From a virus, in IMG/VR virus record IMGVR_UViG_3300025828_000058, positions 1 through 38,360 of that record: a DNA stretch of 38,360 nt, one strand, 5' to 3'. Shown here one piece after another: positions 23,863 to 30,866 of this stretch; the stretch's first letter is position 1; every line of letters starts with the position of its first letter. A program made the translations under genes and the position numbers. The notes beneath the pieces are model-generated. The model saw only the letters and a program-made list of their open reading frames with translations. It was not told the origin of the DNA and did not search any database.

Positions 23863-24063
23863 TTATTCACCGCCTCCATTATCTGTAATTGTGTTTCCTT
23901 CAGCTACCCATTTGAGTATTTCTTGATAGTGTCTGTTATCATTAGAAATTGGAACTATCATTTCTACTTCGTCTATAATAGCTCTAATTCCTAAAGTGAT
24001 TACTTCTTCTGTTCCGTCTTTATGTGTAATTATTTCTTTTTCATATATTGCTTGTGTAATCAT
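23863..24063 (-). CDS. Small fibre-associated protein, paralogue of the 56-aa protein at 17512-17682
   Basis: A 66-residue protein, MITQAIYEKEIITHKDGTEE at the start and NRHYQEILKWVAEGN, ITDNGGGE at the end. The NRHYQEIL-W-V block is shared with the 56-aa ORF that follows fibre paralogue A, and this gene follows fibre paralogue B by 3 bp. The gene pair order is thus preserved in both cassettes. The likely role is that of a small assembly chaperone for the fibre. That is inference. Confidence 0.75.
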   Translation of the reverse strand: MITQAIYEKEIITHKDGTEEVITLGIRAIIDEVEMIVPISNDNRHYQEILKWVAEGNTITDNGGGE

Positions 24064-24066
24064 TTT

Positions 24067-25161
24067 TTATAACTCCGAGTCTGCACTAAATTTGACATTC
24101 CAATATTTACCTGCACCTGCTGAAAAAACATTTGTACCTTGAACTCTAGCACCTAGTGTTTCGTCTATAGAAGCTACTACTACTGTAACTGAACTACAAC
24201 AATTTTCATTACCACTAATTTTAGTAAGAGTTGGATTGGCTCTTTTTGTAACTTTGAAAGGAACACTTACTCTCATGTCAGTTGCAGTTCCATAAACAGG
24301 ACCTTGATATCCACCTTCAGCAAATTCAAAATATCTTTGACACCTCTGTAAATTCACATCATAAGGTAAGAACTCAAAGTTACTAGCAGATGTACCGACT
24401 TCGAGTTGGACTCCTGTGATCCACCAATCGTCTGTACCACCTGCCAAATCAAAGTTTGTTACATTTCTATCAGTATTATTTCTAGCTTGCCATGAGGTAG
24501 GCACTGATCCTCCAGAATAATTTGAACCACCATCTAACCACCATTCTAATATAAGAGATTGACCATTATCGTTGTCTAACGCTCCCGAAGTGTCTCCAGC
24601 GAATGTAAAAGTTTTCTTTTCCCATGTGTTTGCTGTGTTAATATCATATGTGGCACCAATGATTCTATCATTATCATTATCTCTTAAATTTACTTGTAGA
24701 TTAGTGCCAGTTTTAGATGACCTTACCCAAAATGATAAAGTTAAACTTTCAGCATTTGATGTGCCTTTTTTAAGTGCTTGGCACATTAGTCCTTCTATTC
24801 TTTGCTCAAATGTTACTTGTTCTCCTGCTGCTCCTGGAGATGCTGTTGAAGTGACTAAAGCCTTGAATGCTGTTCTAAATCCTGCGTTGTAGGCGGCACC
24901 ACTAGACAAAGATTCTTGGCTAACTGTGTAGGTGCCATATTCAAAAACTGTTTTGAATCTATCTACCGTGCTGTATGATATTCCACTGTAACTTGATGTG
25001 CTGGTTGACCTCTGTGCAATAGACATATCACCATTGATGATGAGGTTACGGAAGTTGACATCCGCTACTAACTTCTCGGTGGTCACTGCACCATCCGCTA
25101 ATTGTGAAGTGCCCACGGATCCTGTGGCGAATGCTGCGGTGGGTAATGTTGTGAGTGCCAT
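24067..25161 (-). CDS. Tail fibre / receptor-binding protein, paralogue B
   Basis: A 364-residue protein with the same domain plan as the 366-aa protein at 17679-18779. After MALTTLPTAAFATGSVGTSQ and FRNLIINGDMSIAQRS there is a carbohydrate-binding-like jelly roll (SLTLSFWVRSSKTG, TWEKKTFTFAGDTSGALDND, WWITGVQLEVGTSASNFEF), then PYDVNLQRCQRYF and a different C-terminal tip (ending KYWNVKFSADSEL). The N-terminal about 30 residues and the C-terminus differ from paralogue A, while the middle is conserved. The 5' end has a 60-base stretch with 58% GC against about 35% downstream. Confidence 0.85.
   Translation of the reverse strand: MALTTLPTAAFATGSVGTSQLADGAVTTEKLVADVNFRNLIINGDMSIAQRSTSTSSYSGISYSTVDRFKTVFEYGTYTVSQESLSSGAAYNAGFRTAFKALVTSTASPGAAGEQVTFEQRIEGLMCQALKKGTSNAESLTLSFWVRSSKTGTNLQVNLRDNDNDRIIGATYDINTANTWEKKTFTFAGDTSGALDNDNGQSLILEWWLDGGSNYSGGSVPTSWQARNNTDRNVTNFDLAGGTDDWWITGVQLEVGTSASNFEFLPYDVNLQRCQRYFEFAEGGYQGPVYGTATDMRVSVPFKVTKRANPTLTKISGNENCCSSVTVVVASIDETLGARVQGTNVFSAGAGKYWNVKFSADSEL
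24338..24368. repeat. 31-bp direct repeat, copy 2 (in fibre paralogue B)
   Basis: Identical to 18004-18034 in fibre paralogue A and in the same orientation, 6.3 kb apart. Recombination between the copies would delete the interval and fuse the N-terminal part of paralogue B to the C-terminal tip of paralogue A in frame, because both copies code for the same motif in the same reading frame. Confidence 0.9.
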
Positions 25162-25164
25162 GGT

Positions 25165-25731
25165 CTATGCTCCTATAATCCTGTATGCTCCAAAAGCGGT
25201 TCTACTATGTGTTGCATTACCACCAATTCCAGTCGTTCCTGAAGAAATTTTTATAGTAGCATACAACTCTACATAATCGGTAGTTCCATTAAAATCTACA
25301 ACGCCAGATACAGCAAAGGTGTTACTATATCCAGCATAATTATTTCTAAAATCTAAAACTTGAAAAAGTATATCAGAGCCGTTCTTTCGTATTCTTGCAT
25401 TACCATATTGAAGAGTAGAGGCGGTACTATTATCACTCATCCAACTTCCGTAAACAAAATATTTTCCTGCTACTGTTGGTGTAAAACGATAGTTAGTAGA
25501 ATTGTCATAACAATTATCGGTATCATATAATTCACTATTACATTGAACTTTTGTTGTAGTATCATCTGATAAACTTTGAGTAGAACTTAAAAAAGCATGA
25601 AAAGCAGGAGTCATCGCAAGAACACCTGTCGCTAATCCTGAAGCAGGAGTAAAGCTTCCCGCACCATCGGAGGTGATGATTGAGTTATCTCCACCGTCAG
25701 CGAGTATGTTTACTTTGATCTTGCTTGTCAT
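25165..25731 (-). CDS. C1q-like fibre protein 3 of a tandem triplet
   Basis: A 188-residue protein. The docking-like N-terminus MTSKIKVNILADGGDNSIIT and SDGAGSFTPASG is followed by a C1q-like jelly roll: FHAFLSSTQSLSDDTTTKVQ, YRFTPTVAGKYFVYGSW (the P-x-x-A-G-x-Y hallmark), NARIRKNGSDILFQ, TDYVELYATIKISSG, ending AFGAYRIIGA. The two genes just upstream code for proteins of the same plan and length, so this is a tandem family. C1q heads are usually trimeric ligand-binding modules, so receptor binding is likely. Confidence 0.8.
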   Translation of the reverse strand: MTSKIKVNILADGGDNSIITSDGAGSFTPASGLATGVLAMTPAFHAFLSSTQSLSDDTTTKVQCNSELYDTDNCYDNSTNYRFTPTVAGKYFVYGSWMSDNSTASTLQYGNARIRKNGSDILFQVLDFRNNYAGYSNTFAVSGVVDFNGTTDYVELYATIKISSGTTGIGGNATHSRTAFGAYRIIGA

Positions 25732-26250
25732 TTATGCTCCTATTAATCTAAACCCTTGAAAATAAACTTTTTTATCTAATCCGTTATATTCTAAATTACC
25801 ACCACTATCTTGTCTGACATATACATCTACAAAATCATCAACACCATCTAAATGTGTGATAATAGAACCATTGACAGAATTATAATATAATTGAGGACTT
25901 GTGACTTCCATAATTTCTGTTTCATTTTTTCTAATATAGATAACGAAATTTTCTGCATCTGTAGCAGAATTAGCTTTAACTGTAGCAAAAAAATTATAAT
26001 AACCAGCAACTAATGGTGTGTACCGATAAGTCGATGTGTTAAAATAATTTCCTGTATCAAATGTTACACTGTCAAAAGGAACAATAGTTCTTGTACCATT
26101 TGCAGTAGTAAAGTTCGAACTAGCGTAAGCTCTAAAACTAGGAGTATTCTGAGGGAACCCTGAACCAAGAGTCACGGACCCTGAACCGTCACTACTGAGC
26201 AACGTATTATTGCCTGTGTCTTTAATGGTGTTGACTAAGATGTTGCTCAT
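25732..26250 (-). CDS. C1q-like fibre protein 2 of a tandem triplet
   Basis: A 172-residue protein. MSNILVNTIKDTGNNTLLSS with SDGSGSVTLGSG at the N-terminus is followed by a C1q-like head: PSFRAYASSNFTTANGTRTI, YRYTPLVAGYYNFFATV, FVIYIRKNETEIMEV, VDDFVDVYVRQDSGG, ending YFQGFRLIGA. The SSDGSGS segment is shared with the neighbour at 25165-25731 (TSDGAGS). Sequence identity between the copies is low outside the hallmark positions, so the duplication is old or the heads were imported separately. A sampled 60-base stretch is 50% GC at the 5' end and one in the body 27%. Confidence 0.8.
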   Translation of the reverse strand: MSNILVNTIKDTGNNTLLSSDGSGSVTLGSGFPQNTPSFRAYASSNFTTANGTRTIVPFDSVTFDTGNYFNTSTYRYTPLVAGYYNFFATVKANSATDAENFVIYIRKNETEIMEVTSPQLYYNSVNGSIITHLDGVDDFVDVYVRQDSGGNLEYNGLDKKVYFQGFRLIGA

Positions 26251-26822
26251 TATACTCCTATTAATTTAAATCCTGTAAAAAAAGAAGCAATATCTTGAGA
26301 CGCACTACCTCCAACAACGGGATTGTTTGCTCCAAAATTTGCATAAACCTCTATGTATTGTCCTACTGATAAATTAAAAGTTGCAGAAGCAAATATATGT
26401 GAATTTCTTAATTGATTGTCCGCTGTTTGTAATTGATTGGTAATTGATTCTCTATTGCCATTTTTATAAAAAGCTAAACTGTAATATTCTGCTGTTCCAT
26501 TATCAGCCGTACATCTTAACATAGCAGAAAAAAAATATTTACCTGCTTTAGCAGAAGGAACTGTAAATTTTGAATCAGCAAATGCATTATCTGTATCATA
26601 ATACTCATTAGTAAAAGTTACTTTTGTCCAAACACCATCACTTATAGATTGAGTGCTTGTTTTATCTACTTTGAAAGCCGGAGTATTCGCAAGACTACTC
26701 GGTGTCGTAGTTACATTCGGACCAAAAGCAATCGTGGTAGTATTATCTCCACCAATCGTCAACGTACTCGAAGCATTACTGCTTAACGTATCGAGTTGTT
26801 CTACTTCTAAAATACTGGTCAT
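26250..26822 (-). CDS. C1q-like fibre protein 1 of a tandem triplet
   Basis: A 190-residue protein. The N-terminus is MTSILEVEQLDTLSSNASST, LTIGGDNTTTIAFG. The C1q-like head carries PAFKVDKTSTQSISDGVWTK, FTVPSAKAGKYFFSAML (A-G-x-Y hallmark), YSLAFYKNGNRESI, VGQYIEVYANFGANN and ends SFFTGFKLIGV. The termini LIGV, LIGA and IIGA of the three proteins correspond. It overlaps the adaptor-like 147-aa gene by 4 bp and the next C1q gene by one base, so the three heads are made from one message with the adaptor. Confidence 0.8.
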   Translation of the reverse strand: MTSILEVEQLDTLSSNASSTLTIGGDNTTTIAFGPNVTTTPSSLANTPAFKVDKTSTQSISDGVWTKVTFTNEYYDTDNAFADSKFTVPSAKAGKYFFSAMLRCTADNGTAEYYSLAFYKNGNRESITNQLQTADNQLRNSHIFASATFNLSVGQYIEVYANFGANNPVVGGSASQDIASFFTGFKLIGV

Positions 26823-27262
26823 ATGATCACCAAAGTTGAGGTAGCGGGAACTGTAATCGTGTTACCCGGTGCTACGGTTATTGTTCCTACCAATGAGCAA
26901 TTTCTATTGGCAGGTAAAGTTAAATCATTAAAGGTTTGTTGATTGTTTTGAAAAAACTGAGGAGCACACGCTGTGCCTTGCACGGTGCTTGGTGTCGGGC
27001 CAACTGATTCTAAAGTTTGTTGTAAGTAGACCACATAACAAGTATCACTCGCAGAGATATTTCCCCCTAAGTTTAATTGAAGTCCACTATTGGAAATTGT
27101 ATAAGTGTTCGGATTCTGCCTCACCTCATTGACGAACAAAGCCAAATCTTCGGGTACAGTGACTTGACGATCTAAAGTATAAACAGAACCACCATCACCA
27201 GTAATCTGTTGACTGGTTAAACTTGCAAAATTATTACGAGGAGCTGCACCGATATAAGCCAT
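26819..27262 (-). CDS. Fibre adaptor-like protein (YIG family), copy 2
   Basis: A 147-residue protein beginning MAYIGAAPRNNFASLTSQQI, GDGGSVYTLDRQVTVPEDL, LFVNEVRQNPNTYTISNSG. This is the classic N-terminal module of marine phage fibres that docks to the tail (G-G-x-x-Y-x-L, F-V-N-x-V-R-Q). The C-terminal third ends in a beta stretch (CSLVGTITVAPGNTITVPAT) like copy 1 at 23407-23862. It precedes the three C1q-like genes and could act as their common adaptor. Confidence 0.7.
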   Translation of the reverse strand: MAYIGAAPRNNFASLTSQQITGDGGSVYTLDRQVTVPEDLALFVNEVRQNPNTYTISNSGLQLNLGGNISASDTCYVVYLQQTLESVGPTPSTVQGTACAPQFFQNNQQTFNDLTLPANRNCSLVGTITVAPGNTITVPATSTLVII

Positions 27263-27591
27263 TAGCTAACACCATCTATTGAAGAAACATTAATATCGCA
27301 ATCTCCTCCAGATGCTGAACTTTGTGCTTTTATTTTACCAGAAGCTGGTAAAACAACTTTTCCTGATATTATCTCTAAAGAAGAATTTTGCGGTACAGCT
27401 GCATTTTTAACTAAGAATCGTTCACTAGCACCTGTTCCGTCAGGGTCAATTTTAACGGAAACGTTAATTGCAGCACTACCTGTATTAGAACATAATAATC
27501 CTACAATTACTTTTTTATTAGTTGTAGTAAAAATAGTTGTAAGGGTAGCATCTGTTAAGCTTGCCCCATTAAATGTAAAATTATTAGCCAT
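27262..27591 (-). CDS. Small beta-rich virion protein
   Basis: A 109-residue all-beta protein (MANNFTFNGASLTDATLTTI, VIVGLLCSNTGSAAINVSVK, SSLEIISGKVVLPASGKIKA). Similar short proteins occur in marine phage structural modules. The Val/Ser-rich immunoglobulin-like alternation with VKIDPDGTGASERFLVKNA suggests a decoration or fibre-accessory role. Its stop overlaps the start of the adaptor-like gene by one base, and its start overlaps the stop of the 126-aa protein. Confidence 0.6.
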   Translation of the reverse strand: MANNFTFNGASLTDATLTTIFTTTNKKVIVGLLCSNTGSAAINVSVKIDPDGTGASERFLVKNAAVPQNSSLEIISGKVVLPASGKIKAQSSASGGDCDINVSSIDGVS

Positions 27592-27971
27592 TATAAACTT
27601 GCCGCCATTGTAATAGCAAATGCTTCGGAGGCCGCTCCTACAGTGTTGCCATCACTATCAATGTATACTGTTTTTGAAGCAGGTAAAGTACAAAATACAG
27701 ATTTCGTACCAGCACTAAAATTAACAGCATTATCTGAATTAGAACTAGTTAATATTGTATCTCTCGATAAAGTATCAGGAGTAGCATCAGTAACTGTTCC
27801 GATTCCTACTTCCCATTCAGAACCTCCTACTATTGCATAGTAAGTATTATTACTGTTGCCTATTCCTGATACAAAAGATTCGAAACCATCAACTGCGCCA
27901 TCTAAAGAAATGGTACCTGTACCAGTTGTAGTTGTTTCTTCCTTTACTCTATCGTTTAATACAAACGCCAT
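27591..27971 (-). CDS. Conserved virion structural protein
   Basis: A 126-residue protein from a family common in phage structural modules. The diagnostic pattern is MAFVLNDRVKEETTTTGTGT, then NNTYYAIVGGSEWEVGIGTV, TPDTLSRDTILTSSN and FSAGTKSVFCTLPASKTVYI. It is all-beta, with no membrane segment and no enzymatic motif. Usually found near tail fibre or connector genes, it is thought to be a minor tail or head-tail component. It is linked to its neighbours on both sides by one-base overlaps. Confidence 0.7.
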   Translation of the reverse strand: MAFVLNDRVKEETTTTGTGTISLDGAVDGFESFVSGIGNSNNTYYAIVGGSEWEVGIGTVTDATPDTLSRDTILTSSNSDNAVNFSAGTKSVFCTLPASKTVYIDSDGNTVGAASEAFAITMAASL

Positions 27972-28390
27972 TAAGCAATTCTAATTAACGCAGTACTAGC
28001 ACCAGGTGCTGGAAACTGTATCTCAAATGTTCCATTTGAAGATGACTTATCAGTTGTAAAATCGAGTACACAAATAGCTGAATTAGAGTTAGAGTTATTA
28101 TAAATTAACGCTCCTCTTGCTGTAATTGTAGCACTTGACCATGATACGTTATCACAATCGAGATAAGCTGTCGTTCCGTCTGTTGCAACGACTACGTTTG
28201 TTAATGTTTCTCCACCCGCAGTGTAACCTGTTCCGGTTACTTCATTAGATGTAGAATAGGCGGTTGTTGTTCCGTCTAAAGTTGCTGAACTAGTATATAA
28301 AGCTATCTTTAATGTTGCTGAAGTCAGATCTTGTCCTGCGTCCATTAAATCCTGCTTAAATACAGTACAGAGTGCTTGCGATATTGCCAT
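27971..28390 (-). CDS. Conserved virion structural protein
   Basis: A 139-residue protein, MAISQALCTVFKQDLMDAGQ at the start, with LKIALYTSSATLDGTTTAYS, EVTGTGYTAGGETLTNVVVA, WSSATITARGALIYNNSNSN and the end IQFPAPGASTALIRIA. I recall this family in many tailed phages near connector or tail genes, with no exact role known. It is preceded by an excellent SD (AAGGAGG), which suggests high expression. A structural (minor head or tail) role is the best guess. Confidence 0.7.
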   Translation of the reverse strand: MAISQALCTVFKQDLMDAGQDLTSATLKIALYTSSATLDGTTTAYSTSNEVTGTGYTAGGETLTNVVVATDGTTAYLDCDNVSWSSATITARGALIYNNSNSNSAICVLDFTTDKSSSNGTFEIQFPAPGASTALIRIA

Positions 28391-28402
28391 AGTATTACCT
28401 CC

Positions 28403-29056
28403 TTATTGGCTTCCTGTCAAGGTATCCGTGCCAGCAGGGCTAGCAGGGAATTTGTAGTCAGTTCGTCTGCGCCTTCTTGATTGATTATTCAATCCAGCTA
28501 CGATTTCCTGATATCTTTTATCATATAACGCATAATCTTCCATATTCTTTGTAAAAATAGAAGCTTCCGATAAACAACCGTAAAGTAGTGCGTCATCAGC
28601 GTTTTCTGTTAACCAGTTAGTTGTATTGGTTGTAGAAAGAGTTTCAATTCTTCCAACATACTGCATTTCTACTCGATAATTTGAATCTGGAGTAGGCGCA
28701 AGTAAAGTTGAATCATCATCATAATTAGCGAAATATTTAGGAACTCCTGTTTGACTATCGTCCGGCCAATACTCATAAATAAATTCATCTGTTTTCATTT
28801 CAAGAAAAATTCTATCACTACCGTTTTCTATTAAAAGATTTTTTATAATTAAAAGATCGCTAGGATTAGCTAAAAAACGATTACCGCTTGTTAAATTAGT
28901 AAATTTATTAAAGACAAATGCTTCAGGATCAATTTCTCTTAATAATCGCTGTTCCGTATTATTAATAAACGTATCTAATTGATTAGTAAAATCCGTTCCT
29001 GTATTTTGCATCCAAGTCTGGATATCTGTCTTTAAATCTGCGTAAGTTGTTGCCAT
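28403..29056 (-). CDS. Head-tail adaptor protein
   Basis: A 217-residue protein of the phage adaptor family. The N-terminus YADLKTDIQTWMQNTGTDFT, FINNTEQRLLREID is characteristic, and a beta part follows (FEMKTDEFIYEYWPDDS-like) with LYGCLSEASIFTKNMEDYAL near the C-terminus. Such proteins bind below the portal and join the tail to the head. The tail RRRRTDYK is strongly basic, possibly binding nucleic acid. It is the first of two adaptor-like genes flanking a glycosyltransferase (the other is at 30183-30866). TAATG-type overlap joins it to that gene. Confidence 0.75.
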   Translation of the reverse strand: MATTYADLKTDIQTWMQNTGTDFTNQLDTFINNTEQRLLREIDPEAFVFNKFTNLTSGNRFLANPSDLLIIKNLLIENGSDRIFLEMKTDEFIYEYWPDDSQTGVPKYFANYDDDSTLLAPTPDSNYRVEMQYVGRIETLSTTNTTNWLTENADDALLYGCLSEASIFTKNMEDYALYDKRYQEIVAGLNNQSRRRRRTDYKFPASPAGTDTLTGSQ

Positions 29057-29841
29057 TATGCGTCTATACTATCTTTTTTTGCAAATTTATGCGATACATT
29101 TCCTCTAAAACCGTAAGTTCCGTAATGAGTTAATGGATATGTTATTTCAGCGTATATTTTTCCACCTATTTGCTGCCATCTACGACAGAATGTATAATCT
29201 TCACTTAAATATCGATTACTTTTAGGATCAATCATACAATCGAAAAAAGCATAGCACCAATCACTAGAATATTTATTATTATTAATAATCTGATCGGAAG
29301 TATATTTTAATTCAGGATACGCTTCTCTCATTTTTACAAATACGTCTTTTTTAATAAGCATAAATCCTGTAGCGGCATCTAATACTTCTACAAATCCGTC
29401 TTGTACGTCTATATTTAAGGGATCAGGAAAGTTTAAGTTATATCCTAATAACTTTTGCTCCATAGTTTTTAGATCTCCTTTTTTAACGTAGTATTCTAAA
29501 TTTTTCCATTCAATAGTCTTTCGAGGATAAATCGCTGTTACAACATCTTTATCGTATTCTAATAATTTAGTAACTAATTCAGGATAGAAAGCGATATCGG
29601 AATCTACAAATAATAAATGAGTACAATGTTCATTATCCATAAATTGAGATACCATCGTGTTTCTTCCTCTTGTAATTAAACTTTCGTTTCCCATAGTGTT
29701 TAAATGAATTTTAAATTCTTTATCTCTTGCTTCTTGAAATAATTTTACGACACTGTGAAAATAAGCTTCATGCATCATACCACCATAACATGGTGTACAA
29801 AGCATTATATATGCATCTTTAGCTGATGACGACTGAGACAT
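29056..29841 (-). CDS. Glycosyltransferase (GT-A fold, GT2-like)
   Basis: A 261-residue enzyme. The N-terminus AYIMLCTPCYGGMMHEAYFH, then NESLITRGRNTMVSQFM, THLLFVDSDIAFYPELV shows a GT-A nucleotide-sugar site with the D-x-D metal motif at D80-D82. Late motifs DAATGFMLIKKDVF and EDYTFCRRWQQIGGKIYAEI resemble the ED-x-x-x-x-R-W base region of GT2-like enzymes. It lies between two connector/structural genes. It could glycosylate virion proteins or host surface structures. The sugar and acceptor are unknown. It starts 23 bp inside the previous gene with GGAG upstream. Confidence 0.85.
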   Translation of the reverse strand: MSQSSSAKDAYIMLCTPCYGGMMHEAYFHSVVKLFQEARDKEFKIHLNTMGNESLITRGRNTMVSQFMDNEHCTHLLFVDSDIAFYPELVTKLLEYDKDVVTAIYPRKTIEWKNLEYYVKKGDLKTMEQKLLGYNLNFPDPLNIDVQDGFVEVLDAATGFMLIKKDVFVKMREAYPELKYTSDQIINNNKYSSDWCYAFFDCMIDPKSNRYLSEDYTFCRRWQQIGGKIYAEITYPLTHYGTYGFRGNVSHKFAKKDSIDA

Positions 29842-30193
29842 TTCCTAACTCCAATCCAATTTGGTTTCCGGTAGCTACTCCTACTTCCTGTCCTGTGTCT
29901 CCGAAAGTGCCCGGATAGATTACTGATAATTGATTAGGTACGCCTCCTGTAGCTGAAAGAGGAGCCTGAGGTCTGGCATTCTTTAGTGCTTCTGGATCAC
30001 TAAAAACTATTGGATCGAGTTGTGGTTGTTTAGATTCATATTCGCTAGTATGAACTAAAAGTCCGTTCCATTCACGAACCATTTCTAAATAAGGATATTC
30101 TAATCCTGAACGATCTGAAATTGCTCGAGCATATTTTCCTTTAGCAAAAGGAAAAGAAGGTGCTTTTCTAGGTCCACGTTTGTTAAAAGCCAC
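29819..30193 (-). CDS. Conserved small protein in the connector region
   Basis: A 124-residue protein with a basic N-terminus (MAFNKRGPRKAPSFPFAKGK) followed by YARAISDRSGLEYPYLEMVR, EWNGLLVHTSEYE. Relatives are familiar to me from marine T4-like and podovirus-like phages as hypothetical proteins next to head completion genes. The second half is Gly/Pro-rich (LSATGGVPNQLSVIYPGTFG) and probably extended. It may be a head completion or stopper component. Overlaps of 11 bp upstream and 23 bp downstream make it part of a tightly coupled chain. Confidence 0.6.
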   Translation of the reverse strand: MAFNKRGPRKAPSFPFAKGKYARAISDRSGLEYPYLEMVREWNGLLVHTSEYESKQPQLDPIVFSDPEALKNARPQAPLSATGGVPNQLSVIYPGTFGDTGQEVGVATGNQIGLELGNVSVVIS

Positions 30194-30866
30194 TTCGGTA
30201 ACCTGGAACTATTCTAAATGTTTCATTTAAATCTGCATCTTTCGCTCTCGTAAATGCAGTTTCATATTCAGCTTTTAAATATGATAGTTTATTTAAATCT
30301 ACACCTGCTCTTTTCATTCCCATATAATAAGCTAAACCTGCAACCATACATTCGTAAAATCGAAAAGGAATATCAATATCTTGTTCATTTCCACTTGAAC
30401 TTAAAGCTGTAATATCTTCTATTTTTCTTATTCTCCAATAAGAAATAACATCAGTAGAATTATCGGGTGCTGGATAAATATATAATTCAGGTGTTCTATC
30501 TTTTTGTAAATAAAATTGAGTTGCTCTTCCTACCGTTGCTTTATTAGGGTAAGCGTTATAATCAGTTAAACTAATTCTTTCTACGCTATAATCAGTACTA
30601 TCTCTCGTTACATACATATCTACGATATCGACAGTGTCTGTATCTAAAGTGTAAGTAACTGTGCCAGAAGTTAAACTTAAAGTTTTCTTTTCAAGTGTCC
30701 ACTGATTAACACCACGATTTGCCCAATCAGCAAACATAACATTAAGACTACGTTTCGCTGAACGTATATCATAACCTAAAACGGGTTCTCCTCCAATACG
30801 ATCCATTGCTTCTTGAATCGCATCATTAACCGTTAAGTTAAAAGTTGCTGTACCTGATGTAGCCAT
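30183..30866 (-). CDS. P22 gp4-like head-tail connector / tail accessory protein
   Basis: A 227-residue protein. It has a helical N-terminus with VNDAIQEAMDRIGGEPVLGY and AKRSLNVMFADWANRGVNQW, then LEKKTLSLTSGTVTYTLDTD, LYIYPAPDNSTDVISYWRIR and FYECMVAGLAYYMGMKRAGV. This matches the P22 gp4-like accessory factor / adaptor families that attach below the portal and stabilise packaged DNA. The P22 protein is 166 aa, so this is somewhat longer. The position downstream of capsid genes fits. Confidence 0.75.
   Translation of the reverse strand: MATSGTATFNLTVNDAIQEAMDRIGGEPVLGYDIRSAKRSLNVMFADWANRGVNQWTLEKKTLSLTSGTVTYTLDTDTVDIVDMYVTRDSTDYSVERISLTDYNAYPNKATVGRATQFYLQKDRTPELYIYPAPDNSTDVISYWRIRKIEDITALSSSGNEQDIDIPFRFYECMVAGLAYYMGMKRAGVDLNKLSYLKAEYETAFTRAKDADLNETFRIVPGYRSGF

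Noticed and set aside
15411-27591. Diversity-generating retroelement driving fibre variation
   Set aside because: No reverse transcriptase is visible, and I could find no template/variable repeat pair with adenine-specific changes. The only exact repeat is 31 bp without such a pattern.
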